This document shows positions 14,725 through 22,601 of a stretch of DNA of 28,577 nucleotides, piece by piece. Origin of the DNA: CSSED10-109M sp964349455 (lineage in GTDB: Bacteria; Bacillota_I; Bacilli_A; RF39; UBA660). The notes under the pieces are model-generated. The model made no database searches. It was not told the DNA's origin and was given only the letters and a program-made list of their open reading frames with translations. Position 1 is the first letter of the stretch. Each line of letters begins with the position of its first letter. The position numbers were made by a program, and so were the translations under genes. The DNA lies in assembly GCA_964349455.1 (NCBI GenBank), contig CAYGGG010000005.1:1-28577 (forward strand), read 5' to 3'.

Positions 14725-16965
14725 CTATTTAACTTTCTTATTGCCAGTTGCTTGAAAACCTTGATTGATTAAGGCCTGGTCATTTGGACTTGTACTCCAT
14801 CTTGTAACTACATTTGTGTCCCTAATAACTTGACCATTTTTATATCGATAGTATCGAACTGCAACATATCTTTTATCCTCATATCCATCTCGGAATCGAT
14901 AATATTTTTTGACAACTGGGTATTGTTTATCAACCCATCCATAAATTGGTGTTTGAACATTATATGATACTAATTTATCACCATAAACACTTTGTTTGCT
15001 AAAAGAGTAACTTACACATACATTAGATCCACTTGATGTTGTTTGTGTTTTTCTTTCAAATACTCGATAGACACCTTTTTTAACAACACAACTTGTTGAT
15101 GAACAATCATATCCGTCAGTTGGGACTGATGTTAATACATAAATTGTTGTACTAGTATCTTGTGGAATATATCCAAATACTCTTGGACTTGATGATGATT
15201 CTTGCCAGTATGTTCTTGTGGTAACTGAACTTCCACTCCATTGTGTACATTGAATTGTTGCTACTTCACCAACTTTAACTCTTTTTGTCTCAGTAACAAT
15301 TTTATTTTCATAGCCAACTAAAATTTGTTCTCTTTTAGTTTCATAAGTTGTTTCATCTTTAACTTCAACTTGTCTAGTTGAGCTTGCTGAAACTACCGAT
15401 AAAGACCACGCTGACCAATTGCCCCAAACAAATCCATTATTAATTAATTGTTGTTCATCTTTTGTATCAACTTGCGTTAAAGGCCCACTTGATACAGAGC
15501 TTGTTGACCATCCTGACCAATTACCCCATACTGTTTGCTCAGTAACGTCTGTTCTTTGATATTCATATTCATAATCAACAGATACAATTGGTGTTGAACA
15601 TGTAACTGTATTACTATAATTACTTTCACCACTATTATTATATGCTTTTACACGATAACGATATGCTGTTTCTGCTTGAAGACCAGTGTTTGACCAATAA
15701 GTATTACTTTGATTTCGAACTTCAATTATTGGTACACATGAAGTACCTGTACATCTAAAGACTTTATAACCTAAAGCGTAATTTACGGCATTCCATGATA
15801 CATCAATTTGACTTGTTGATTGAACATTACACATTACCGTTGGTGCTTGTGGCACTTGCGGTGGTTGTTCCGTACTTGGTGTTGTACAAGTAACAGTATT
15901 ACTATAGTTACTTTCACCATTAGCATTATACGCTTTGACACGATAACGATAAGTTGTTTCTTCATTTAATCCCGTATTTCCCCATGATGTTCCGACTTGA
16001 TCTCTAACCATAAGTGTCGGTGTACAAGAAGATCCTGTGCATCTAAATACTTTATAACCACTTGCATAGTTTACAGCATTCCATGATACATTAATTTGAC
16101 TTGTTGATTGGACACTACAACTTACTGTCGGTGCTTGAGGCACTTGTGGTGGTTGTTCCGTACTTGGTGTTTTACAAGTTGCAATATTACTATAAGCGCT
16201 ATCCCCCGCTGAATTAGATGATTTTACGCGATAACGATATGTTGTTCCTTCATTTAGACCAGTATTAGCCCATAACGTTCCAGCTTGATTACGAACATTC
16301 GTAATTGGTGTACATGATGCCCCACTACAACGATAGATTTTGTATTCAGTAGCCTTATCTACTGCATTCCATGAAACATTTATTTGCGTTGTTGATTGAA
16401 CACTACAACTCACCGCCGGAGCTGTTGGTAAAACAACTGGTTTCGGTGGTTTTGGTGGTGTCGGTGGTTTTGGCTTATCAGGCGTTACCACTGGCTTTGT
16501 TGGTTCGACTTCTTCACAGATATCCATTTCACAATAATCGTAACAACCTAAGTGTACGAAAATATAGTCCTCCATTTCAGGACATGAAAGGAATACTTTC
16601 AATAAATAATGTTCGGAATCAACTTTTGTAATTTCCACATATGAAAGGTTTGCATTACAACTATTTCCGCGATGATCTTTAACTGGAAGAATAATTTTTA
16701 AATCATACATTTCTTGTAGTGTTAATTTAAAAGTTACTCCATTCTCTTGTGGCAGACGTGGATTAATAAAATAGTGTTGAGCTGCCACGCTCATCCGATC
16801 GACATTTTCTGCAAAATTCGATTGGTATAATGAATCGATTTTTTCATCCAAATAGCTTTTGGTTGGAAACAACCAAAATAGAATAAATATGAATAAGGTC
16901 ACAAATAAGAATTGAATGAATAAATCTCGCCATGATGTAAAATCTTCTGTTCTTTCTTTATACAT
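14725..16965 (-). CDS. Membrane-anchored protein with three fibronectin type III domains
   Basis: A 746-residue surface protein. Residues 13-34 form one hydrophobic membrane anchor after a short cytoplasmic end. A small Cys-containing domain follows (about 60-150; LTLQEMYDLKIILPVKD, SYVEITK, LLKVFLSC), then a Pro/Lys wall-spanning linker (DKPKPPTPPKPPKP, 163-176). Three near-identical fibronectin III domains are at about 182-267, 278-363 and 374-459, each with INVSWNAV, YKVFRC and TTYRYRVKAYN and joined by PSTEQPPQVPQAP. The C-terminal part repeats WGNWSGWS/WGNWSAWS (thrombospondin-like) followed by QQLINNGF, echoed at the very end by QALINQGF. A role in adhesion or cell-cell contact is inferred. 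ATG 16965 has AAGGGGGA upstream; the gene leads the lipoprotein operon. Confidence 0.85.
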   Translation of the reverse strand: MYKERTEDFTSWRDLFIQFLFVTLFIFILFWLFPTKSYLDEKIDSLYQSNFAENVDRMSVAAQHYFINPRLPQENGVTFKLTLQEMYDLKIILPVKDHRGNSCNANLSYVEITKVDSEHYLLKVFLSCPEMEDYIFVHLGCYDYCEMDICEEVEPTKPVVTPDKPKPPTPPKPPKPVVLPTAPAVSCSVQSTTQINVSWNAVDKATEYKIYRCSGASCTPITNVRNQAGTLWANTGLNEGTTYRYRVKSSNSAGDSAYSNIATCKTPSTEQPPQVPQAPTVSCSVQSTSQINVSWNAVNYASGYKVFRCTGSSCTPTLMVRDQVGTSWGNTGLNEETTYRYRVKAYNANGESNYSNTVTCTTPSTEQPPQVPQAPTVMCNVQSTSQIDVSWNAVNYALGYKVFRCTGTSCVPIIEVRNQSNTYWSNTGLQAETAYRYRVKAYNNSGESNYSNTVTCSTPIVSVDYEYEYQRTDVTEQTVWGNWSGWSTSSVSSGPLTQVDTKDEQQLINNGFVWGNWSAWSLSVVSASSTRQVEVKDETTYETKREQILVGYENKIVTETKRVKVGEVATIQCTQWSGSSVTTRTYWQESSSSPRVFGYIPQDTSTTIYVLTSVPTDGYDCSSTSCVVKKGVYRVFERKTQTTSSGSNVCVSYSFSKQSVYGDKLVSYNVQTPIYGWVDKQYPVVKKYYRFRDGYEDKRYVAVRYYRYKNGQVIRDTNVVTRWSTSPNDQALINQGFQATGNKKVK
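15589..16422 (-). repeat. Three tandem fibronectin III-encoding repeats (288-bp period)
   Basis: Three copies of an 86-residue domain plus 10-residue linker give a 96-codon period (units about 16422-16165, 16134-15877 and 15846-15589). Nucleotide similarity is high, for example the linker/start region near 15866 and near 16150, indicating recent duplication. Confidence 0.85.
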
Positions 16966-16991
16966 TGCTCTTTCCCCCTTTAAGTTCGCCT

Positions 16992-17020
16992 ATACTACCA
17001 TATTACTTTAAAAAAGTCAA
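16992..17020 (-). promoter_or_regulatory. Promoter of the fibronectin-protein/lipoprotein operon
   Basis: On the minus strand TTGACT (17020-17015), a 17-bp spacer and TAGTAT (16997-16992) with extended TG (TGgTAGTAT). Confidence 0.75.
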
Positions 17021-17077
17021 CTTCTTTCAAATGTTTTTTTGTTTTATTGTATATTTTTTTTGATTTTTTGTTTTAAA

Positions 17078-17105
17078 TAAAGGACAAAATCCTATTTGTC
17101 CTTTA
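17078..17105 (-). terminator. Terminator hairpin of the ftsK-smr gene group
   Basis: TAAAGGACAAA (17078-17088) and TTTGTCCTTTA (17095-17105) form an 11-bp stem with a 6-nt loop that contains the smr stop codon (17092-17094). The downstream tract on the minus strand is only moderately U-rich (ATTTAAAAC). Confidence 0.6.
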
Positions 17106-17361
17106 CTTCAAAAACTGTACACCCAGCATTGAAAAACCATGTTTTGTGTTCTAAAACCTCATCAATACTATTTAAAGTTTCAGCTGTTACTTTTTTTAAA
17201 ATACCCGTCCCCATCCCATGAACAATTACACATTGCTTATTTCCTAATTCATAGTTTTCAGAAACAAATTGTTTGATATTTATTTTGGCCGTATCTCGAT
17301 CTAATCCATGAATATCTAATTTGGGCAAATTCTCAATAAACATTATGTCATTCAAACTCAT
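17092..17361 (-). CDS. Smr domain protein, 89 aa
   Basis: A stand-alone Smr (small MutS-related) domain. It has the N-terminal LDIHGLDRDTAKINI, the core VIVHGMGTGILKKVT (HGxGTGxLK) and the C-terminal GCTVFEVKD, all typical of the nuclease-like C-terminal domain of MutS2 proteins. Smr domains act on branched DNA or on mRNA at stalled ribosomes; which applies to such a short protein is not known. ATG 17361 has AAAGGAG inside the end of pfkB, and the two genes overlap by 14 nt, so translation is coupled. The stop codon lies in the loop of the terminator. Confidence 0.9.
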   Translation of the reverse strand: MSLNDIMFIENLPKLDIHGLDRDTAKINIKQFVSENYELGNKQCVIVHGMGTGILKKVTAETLNSIDEVLEHKTWFFNAGCTVFEVKDK

Positions 17362-18247
17362 AATATATCTCCTTTATTTCTTCTTTTGCGAAAACTGAAC
17401 GGCGACCACCAAGTCTTGTGACGGATAAAGCGCCAGCGATATTACTTAATTTACATATTTTATCAATTGGCCAATTTTTTGAAAGACCATAAACAAAAGC
17501 TCCATGAAAGATATCACCAGCACCAGTTGAATCAAGTGCTTTAACTTTTAGCGAAGGCATTTTCATTAATTTGTTGTTTTGAAAATATAAACTTCCTTTG
17601 CTTTCTAAAGTAATAACAACTTCCCCGGGAAAGATATCTTTTAACTTTAAATAATTTTGAATAAGCGTATCCTTATTATTATAGTCAACTTTTATGCCAG
17701 TGATCGTTTCAGCAAATTCTCTTGAACAAACTACATAATCAACAATCTTGCATAATTCAACTACATTATCGGTTACTCTTCCCGCATCAATTACACTAAT
17801 TGCCTTTTTATTATTTAAAATTATTTCTTTAGCGACTTTAAACTCCTGACCATCAACTAAGATGATATCTGGTTTAAAATCAATTTGTATTTTATCTAAT
17901 TCCATCGATGGTTCACGATATGAGAGAATTGTTCGACTACCATTTTTAGTATTAGCAATAATAAAGCTAGCAGTTGTTTTACTGTTTTGATCAACTTGTA
18001 AATACTTCAAATTAACATTTACGGATTTAAATTCTTCAATAATTTGTTTACCAAACTCATCATCGCCCGTTACACCAATAAAATGAACATCAATTCCCCA
18101 CTTGCCCAACAAATAAGCGGCATTAGAAGCAGGCCCGCCGCCACCTTCAACGCGCTTATTAACTCGATTTTTGGTGTTCTCGATTGGATATTCTTCGACT
18201 GGAATCGTAATATCATATGCAACATTACCAATACAAACTACTTTCAT
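17348..18247 (-). CDS. PfkB/ribokinase-family carbohydrate kinase
   Basis: A 299-residue sugar or nucleoside kinase of the ribokinase (PfkB) fold. The first signature is EGGGGPASNAAYLLGKWG (34-51); the second is DSTGAGDIFHGAF (239-251), with catalytic Asp245 and the anion hole. ISVIDAGRV and VITLESKGSL are the usual core strands. The substrate cannot be fixed from sequence: ribokinase, fructokinase or nucleoside kinase are all possible, and no sugar-transport or catabolic genes adjoin. ATG 18247 has AAAGGGG upstream. It follows parC by 45 bases that hold a promoter, and overlaps smr. Confidence 0.9.
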   Translation of the reverse strand: MKVVCIGNVAYDITIPVEEYPIENTKNRVNKRVEGGGGPASNAAYLLGKWGIDVHFIGVTGDDEFGKQIIEEFKSVNVNLKYLQVDQNSKTTASFIIANTKNGSRTILSYREPSMELDKIQIDFKPDIILVDGQEFKVAKEIILNNKKAISVIDAGRVTDNVVELCKIVDYVVCSREFAETITGIKVDYNNKDTLIQNYLKLKDIFPGEVVITLESKGSLYFQNNKLMKMPSLKVKALDSTGAGDIFHGAFVYGLSKNWPIDKICKLSNIAGALSVTRLGGRRSVFAKEEIKEIYYEFE

Positions 18248-18267
18248 CTTAAAAACCCCTTTCCACC

Positions 18268-18296
18268 ATTATGTCAAAAATATCGATTTTTTTCAA
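18268..18296 (-). promoter_or_regulatory. Internal promoter for pfkB-smr
   Basis: On the minus strand TTGAAA (18296-18291), a 17-bp spacer and CATAAT (18273-18268) with extended TG (TGaCATAAT). The -35 overlaps the parC stop codon. It would allow pfkB-smr expression apart from the topoisomerase genes. Confidence 0.6.
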
Positions 18297-20683
18297 CTTA
18301 ACTCATCAATAACTTTAAATAATTTTTTTACATTTTGACTTATCATATTTTTACCAGTTGCCTGAAAATCAGTAATTGGTACTTCACTTGCCGAGACTAT
18401 TTCAATTTGCTCTTGATATTTAATTCCAACTAAATCCTTTGAGTCCACCATTAGTCCATCAATTATTAAATATGGATTTGTAATAACATCACGAATCAAG
18501 CGACTGCCCTTGCGTGCCCGATTCATCTTTTTTAATTGTTCAGTTTTAATTCTTTTTAACGTTTTTTTATCAGTCGCTAATAACAAGAACTCTTTTTCAG
18601 TTGAACAAGCAACTTTGACTTGATCATTTTTTAAACTTATTGCTTTCACACCAGCAGTCTTTAAACCAACGATTGGTACTTGGTCAATTGTAAAACAAAG
18701 GTAAAATCCATTTTGAGTAATAATTACGACATCATTTTGCTTATTATTATAAACCGATACTAATTTATCATCATTTTTTAATTTAATTGCCGTAATTAAT
18801 TTTGAATTCCTCATTACTTGAAAATCTTTAATTTGACTTCGTTTAATCATTCCGTTCTTTGTAACAAAAACTAGATCGTCACCATTAAATTGATTAAAAA
18901 TATGACCATTAATAATTTTTTCATTTTCACCTAATTTTACAATACTACTAATATGCCGTCCCAACTCGCTCCATTTCATTTCTGGAATTTGATAAACTGG
19001 CAAATATAAATAATTTCCTAAATCAGTAAAAACTAATAAAACATCTAGCGTATTTGCATTGTCCAATATCATTAGATAATCGCCACTTTTTAATTCGCTT
19101 TTTTCTTTATTACTAAGATTATAGCTTTTTTTTGAAACTCGTTTTAAATATCCATCATTAGTTAACATAACAATTACATCTTCATGATTAATCATTTCTT
19201 CTTTTTCAATTTTTATACTGCTAACTTCCGATTTTATGATTGATCTTCTTGGATAACCGTATTCATTTTTTATTTTTCGTAATTCATTTTTCATTAAACT
19301 TTTTAATACTTGCTCATCATTAATAATCTTTTGTAAGCCTTCGATAATCATCATTAAGTTATTTTTTCTTTCTTCTAAAGCAACAACATCAGTATTAGTT
19401 AAACGATATAATTGCAAACTAACAATTGCATCCGCTTGTTTTTCAGTAAATTGGTAAGTGGTTTGCAAATTTAATTTAGCATCACCTTTGTCCTTACTCT
19501 TACGAATAATCTTTATTATTTGATCAATAATTGAAATTGCTTTAATTAAGCCCTCAACAATATGAATTTGTGCTTGTGCAAAGTTTAAATCGAAATGAGT
19601 TCGATATAAAATAACTTCTTTTTGGTGTTTTATATAAGCATCTAATATATCTATTAAACCAATTGTCACTGGTCTTTTGTTAACAATTGCAACCATATTA
19701 TAATTAAATGATATTTGCATTTCGGTATTTTTTAACAAATAATTAATCACTAAATCTATATTAGCTTCTTTTTTTATGTCAATTACAATTCGCATCGGTG
19801 ATTTTAAATCTGATTCATCTCTTACTTCACTAATACCGTCAATTTTCTTATCATATCTAATTTCATCAATTTTTTTAACTAAATTAGCTTTATTGACTTC
19901 AAACGGAATTTCTTCAATAATAATTTGTTTATTTTTTTCGACTTGATATTTTGCTTCCAAAATAACTTTACCACGCCCAGTTGTAAACGCATTTTTAATG
20001 CCTTCTTCACCATAAACGGTTCCACCAGTTGGGAAATCAGGTCCTTTAATAACATTTAAAATTGAATCAATTGAACAATTTGGGCTGTCAATTCGTTTAA
20101 TTGTTGCATCAATTACTTCACTTAAATTATGGGGCGGAATATTAGTTGCATAACCAGCACTAATTCCAGTGCTACCATTAACTAAAAGATTTGGATAAGG
20201 AATTGGCAAAACGGTTGGTTCATTTAATGAGTCATCATAATTTGGCGCCCATAAAACAGTATCTTTATCAATATCTTTCAATAATTCAACGGCTATTTTA
20301 TTTAATCTGGCTTCAGTATAACGCATTGCTGCTGGATTATCACCATCAAGCGAGCCGTTATTTCCATGCATATCAATAAATGGGGTTGATTGTTTCCACC
20401 ATTGACTCATTCGGACCATTGCTTCATAAATACTCGAATCACCATGCGGGTGGTATTTTCCCATTACATCACCAACACCGCGAGCACTTTTTTGATATGG
20501 TTTATCATAAGTATTCTTATTACGATACATTGAATACATAATTCTTCTTTGAACCGGTTTTAATCCATCACGAACATCTGGCAATGCTCGGTCTTGAATA
20601 ATCGATTTCGAATACCTTCCAAATCGTTCTCCTAATATATCTTCTAATGAATAATCGTAGATCTTTTTAACTATTTGATTCAT
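18293..20683 (-). CDS. parC: DNA topoisomerase IV subunit A (ParC)
   Basis: ParC is the DNA-cleaving subunit of topoisomerase IV, which unlinks replicated chromosomes with ParE. The 796 residues hold a winged-helix/tower domain with IIQDRALPDVRDGLKPVQRRI, the quinolone-region sequence GKYHPHGDSSIYEAMVRM (Ser83/Ser84 and Glu87, no common resistance change visible) and catalytic Tyr122 in AAMRYTEARL. A coiled stretch (about 360-480) and the beta-pinwheel C-terminal domain follow. The adjacent parE and the length (close to Bacillus ParC) favour ParC over GyrA. ATG 20683 has AGGATGA upstream, 9 bases after the parE stop, so the two are translated from one message. Confidence 0.95.
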   Translation of the reverse strand: MNQIVKKIYDYSLEDILGERFGRYSKSIIQDRALPDVRDGLKPVQRRIMYSMYRNKNTYDKPYQKSARGVGDVMGKYHPHGDSSIYEAMVRMSQWWKQSTPFIDMHGNNGSLDGDNPAAMRYTEARLNKIAVELLKDIDKDTVLWAPNYDDSLNEPTVLPIPYPNLLVNGSTGISAGYATNIPPHNLSEVIDATIKRIDSPNCSIDSILNVIKGPDFPTGGTVYGEEGIKNAFTTGRGKVILEAKYQVEKNKQIIIEEIPFEVNKANLVKKIDEIRYDKKIDGISEVRDESDLKSPMRIVIDIKKEANIDLVINYLLKNTEMQISFNYNMVAIVNKRPVTIGLIDILDAYIKHQKEVILYRTHFDLNFAQAQIHIVEGLIKAISIIDQIIKIIRKSKDKGDAKLNLQTTYQFTEKQADAIVSLQLYRLTNTDVVALEERKNNLMMIIEGLQKIINDEQVLKSLMKNELRKIKNEYGYPRRSIIKSEVSSIKIEKEEMINHEDVIVMLTNDGYLKRVSKKSYNLSNKEKSELKSGDYLMILDNANTLDVLLVFTDLGNYLYLPVYQIPEMKWSELGRHISSIVKLGENEKIINGHIFNQFNGDDLVFVTKNGMIKRSQIKDFQVMRNSKLITAIKLKNDDKLVSVYNNKQNDVVIITQNGFYLCFTIDQVPIVGLKTAGVKAISLKNDQVKVACSTEKEFLLLATDKKTLKRIKTEQLKKMNRARKGSRLIRDVITNPYLIIDGLMVDSKDLVGIKYQEQIEIVSASEVPITDFQATGKNMISQNVKKLFKVIDELS

Positions 20684-20692
20684 TTTATCATC

Positions 20693-22597
20693 CTATTCTA
20701 TTTTAAATTCATCTTCTAATGAAAATTCAACATTTTCTTCGATCCATTCTTTTCTTGGTTCAACCTTATCCCCCATTAAAACGCGAACTCTTTTTTCAGC
20801 CAAAGCAATATCATTGATGCTTACTTTAATTAAATTTCTTGTTTCTGGATTCATTGTTGTTTCCCAAAGTTGATCTGCATTCATTTCACCAAGTCCTTTA
20901 TATCTTTGAATGGTTACTTTTTTATCACCTTTTTTTTCAATTAGTTCTCTTCGTTGTGCTTCTTCCCATACATAATGCTTTTCTTTACCAATTTCAATCT
21001 TATATAGGGGGGGCATTGCAATAAAAAGTTTTCCCGCTTCAATTAAGGGGCGCATATAACGATAAAAAAAAGTCAATAAAAGGATTTGAATATGAGCACC
21101 ATCATCATCAGCATCGGTCATAATAATTATTTTGTCATAATTAACTTCGGTCACATCAAACTCACTGCCAATTGATGAGCCCATTGCATGGACAATCGTA
21201 CTCAGTTCTTCATTTTGAAAAACATCTTCTTTTTTTGCTTTTTCACAATTTAATACTTTTCCCCGAAGTGGAAGAATTGCTTGAAATTTTCGATCACGCC
21301 CTTGTTTGGCTGATCCACCTGCTGAATCACCTTCAACAATAAATAATTCATTTTTTTGTTTGTTTTTTAACTGTGCTGGTGTTAATTTCCCGGTAATTAA
21401 TTTTTCTCTTTTCCCTTTTCCATTACGTACTGATTCGCGGGCTTTTTTAGCCGCTTCTCTTGCTTGTTTGCTTTTTTGCATTTTTCCAATAATATTTTCA
21501 GTAATTGCTCGATTTTCTTGTAAGAAAAATTGTAATTTTTCATAAACAATACTTTCAACAATATTTCTTGCTTGGGGTGTTCCCAATTTTGATTTTGTTT
21601 GACCTTCAAACTGTAAAATGTTTTCAGGAATTTTTAAACTAATTATAACCGTTAATCCTTCGCGAACATCACTGCCCTCTAAATTTTTTTCTTTTTCTTT
21701 TAACAATCCTATTTCTCTTGCATGTTCATTAAAAATTCTTGTTAAAGCTGATTTAAAACCAACTTCATGAGTTCCACCATCAATTGTTTTGACATTATTA
21801 ACAAACGAAAGAATATTTTCAAGATGGCTTTCAGTATATTGTAAAGCAAATTCCAGTTCGATGTTTTCTTTTATTGCATTAAAAGAAGCAACATTGTGTA
21901 ATGGTTTCTTTTCTTCATTAATATACTCAACAAATAACTTAAGTCCCTCTTTGTAATGAAATAAGGCCTCTTTTTCATCTTCAGTATCTTTTATTTCAAT
22001 CATTAAGTCTTTTATTAAATAAGCCGATTCCTGCATTCTTTCACAAATCGTTGTAAACGAAAATCTACTTTTACCAAAAACATTTTCATCTGGTTTAAAA
22101 GTAACAACGGTCCCACTTTTTTTAGTTGAATTTAATTTTGTTAAAGGGGTTGTTAAATTACCACCACCGCTAAAGCCAATTTTATACTCAAAGCCATCAC
22201 GACGAATAATAATATCCATATATTCACTTAACGCATTTACAACACTAGCACCAACACCATGTAACCCCCCAGAAACCTTATAGCCGCTCATCTCAAACTT
22301 ACCACCCGCATGTAATTTAGTATAAATTACTTCTGGTGTACTAAGTCCTGATTCATGCATGCCAACCGGAATTCCTCTTCCTTCATCCTCAACCGTGATA
22401 CTATTATCTCGATTAATCGTAATCTTTATTTTTCGCCCAAAGCCGTTTATTACTTCATCAATACTATTATCGACGATTTCCCATACTAAATGATGAAGAC
22501 CGCGCTTATCGGTTGAACCAATGTACATCGCCGGTCTTTTTTTTACAGCATTTAAGCCCTCTAATATTTTGATTGAACTTTCATCATATTTTATCAT
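20693..22597 (-). CDS. parE: DNA topoisomerase IV subunit B (ParE)
   Basis: ParE is the ATPase subunit of topoisomerase IV. The GHKL ATPase domain shows EIVDNSIDEVINGFG, VEDEGRGIPVGMH and SGGLHGVGASVVNALS. The Toprim part shows EGDSAGGSAKQGRDRKFQAI, IMTDADDDGAHIQ and the C-terminal IQRYKGLGEMNADQLW. The run from KVLNCEKAKKEDVFQNEEL to TFFYRYMRPLIE is closer to ParE than GyrB. The start is ATG 22597 (634 residues): AGGTGA overlaps the ftsK stop four bases upstream. An in-frame TTG at 22621 would precede that site and lie inside ftsK, so it is rejected. It is translationally coupled to ftsK and followed by parC. Confidence 0.95.
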   Translation of the reverse strand: MIKYDESSIKILEGLNAVKKRPAMYIGSTDKRGLHHLVWEIVDNSIDEVINGFGRKIKITINRDNSITVEDEGRGIPVGMHESGLSTPEVIYTKLHAGGKFEMSGYKVSGGLHGVGASVVNALSEYMDIIIRRDGFEYKIGFSGGGNLTTPLTKLNSTKKSGTVVTFKPDENVFGKSRFSFTTICERMQESAYLIKDLMIEIKDTEDEKEALFHYKEGLKLFVEYINEEKKPLHNVASFNAIKENIELEFALQYTESHLENILSFVNNVKTIDGGTHEVGFKSALTRIFNEHAREIGLLKEKEKNLEGSDVREGLTVIISLKIPENILQFEGQTKSKLGTPQARNIVESIVYEKLQFFLQENRAITENIIGKMQKSKQAREAAKKARESVRNGKGKREKLITGKLTPAQLKNKQKNELFIVEGDSAGGSAKQGRDRKFQAILPLRGKVLNCEKAKKEDVFQNEELSTIVHAMGSSIGSEFDVTEVNYDKIIIMTDADDDGAHIQILLLTFFYRYMRPLIEAGKLFIAMPPLYKIEIGKEKHYVWEEAQRRELIEKKGDKKVTIQRYKGLGEMNADQLWETTMNPETRNLIKVSINDIALAEKRVRVLMGDKVEPRKEWIEENVEFSLEDEFKIE

Positions 22598-22601
22598 GTC
22601 T

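Noticed and set aside
15589..16422. Direct repeats as a CRISPR array or mobile element
   Set aside because: The repeats are in frame, 288 bp long and encode fibronectin III domains; there are no unique spacers or transposase.
18278..18292. AT-rich near-palindrome around ATCGAT as a parC terminator
   Set aside because: The stem has almost no GC outside the centre and the region is better explained as the pfkB promoter spacer.
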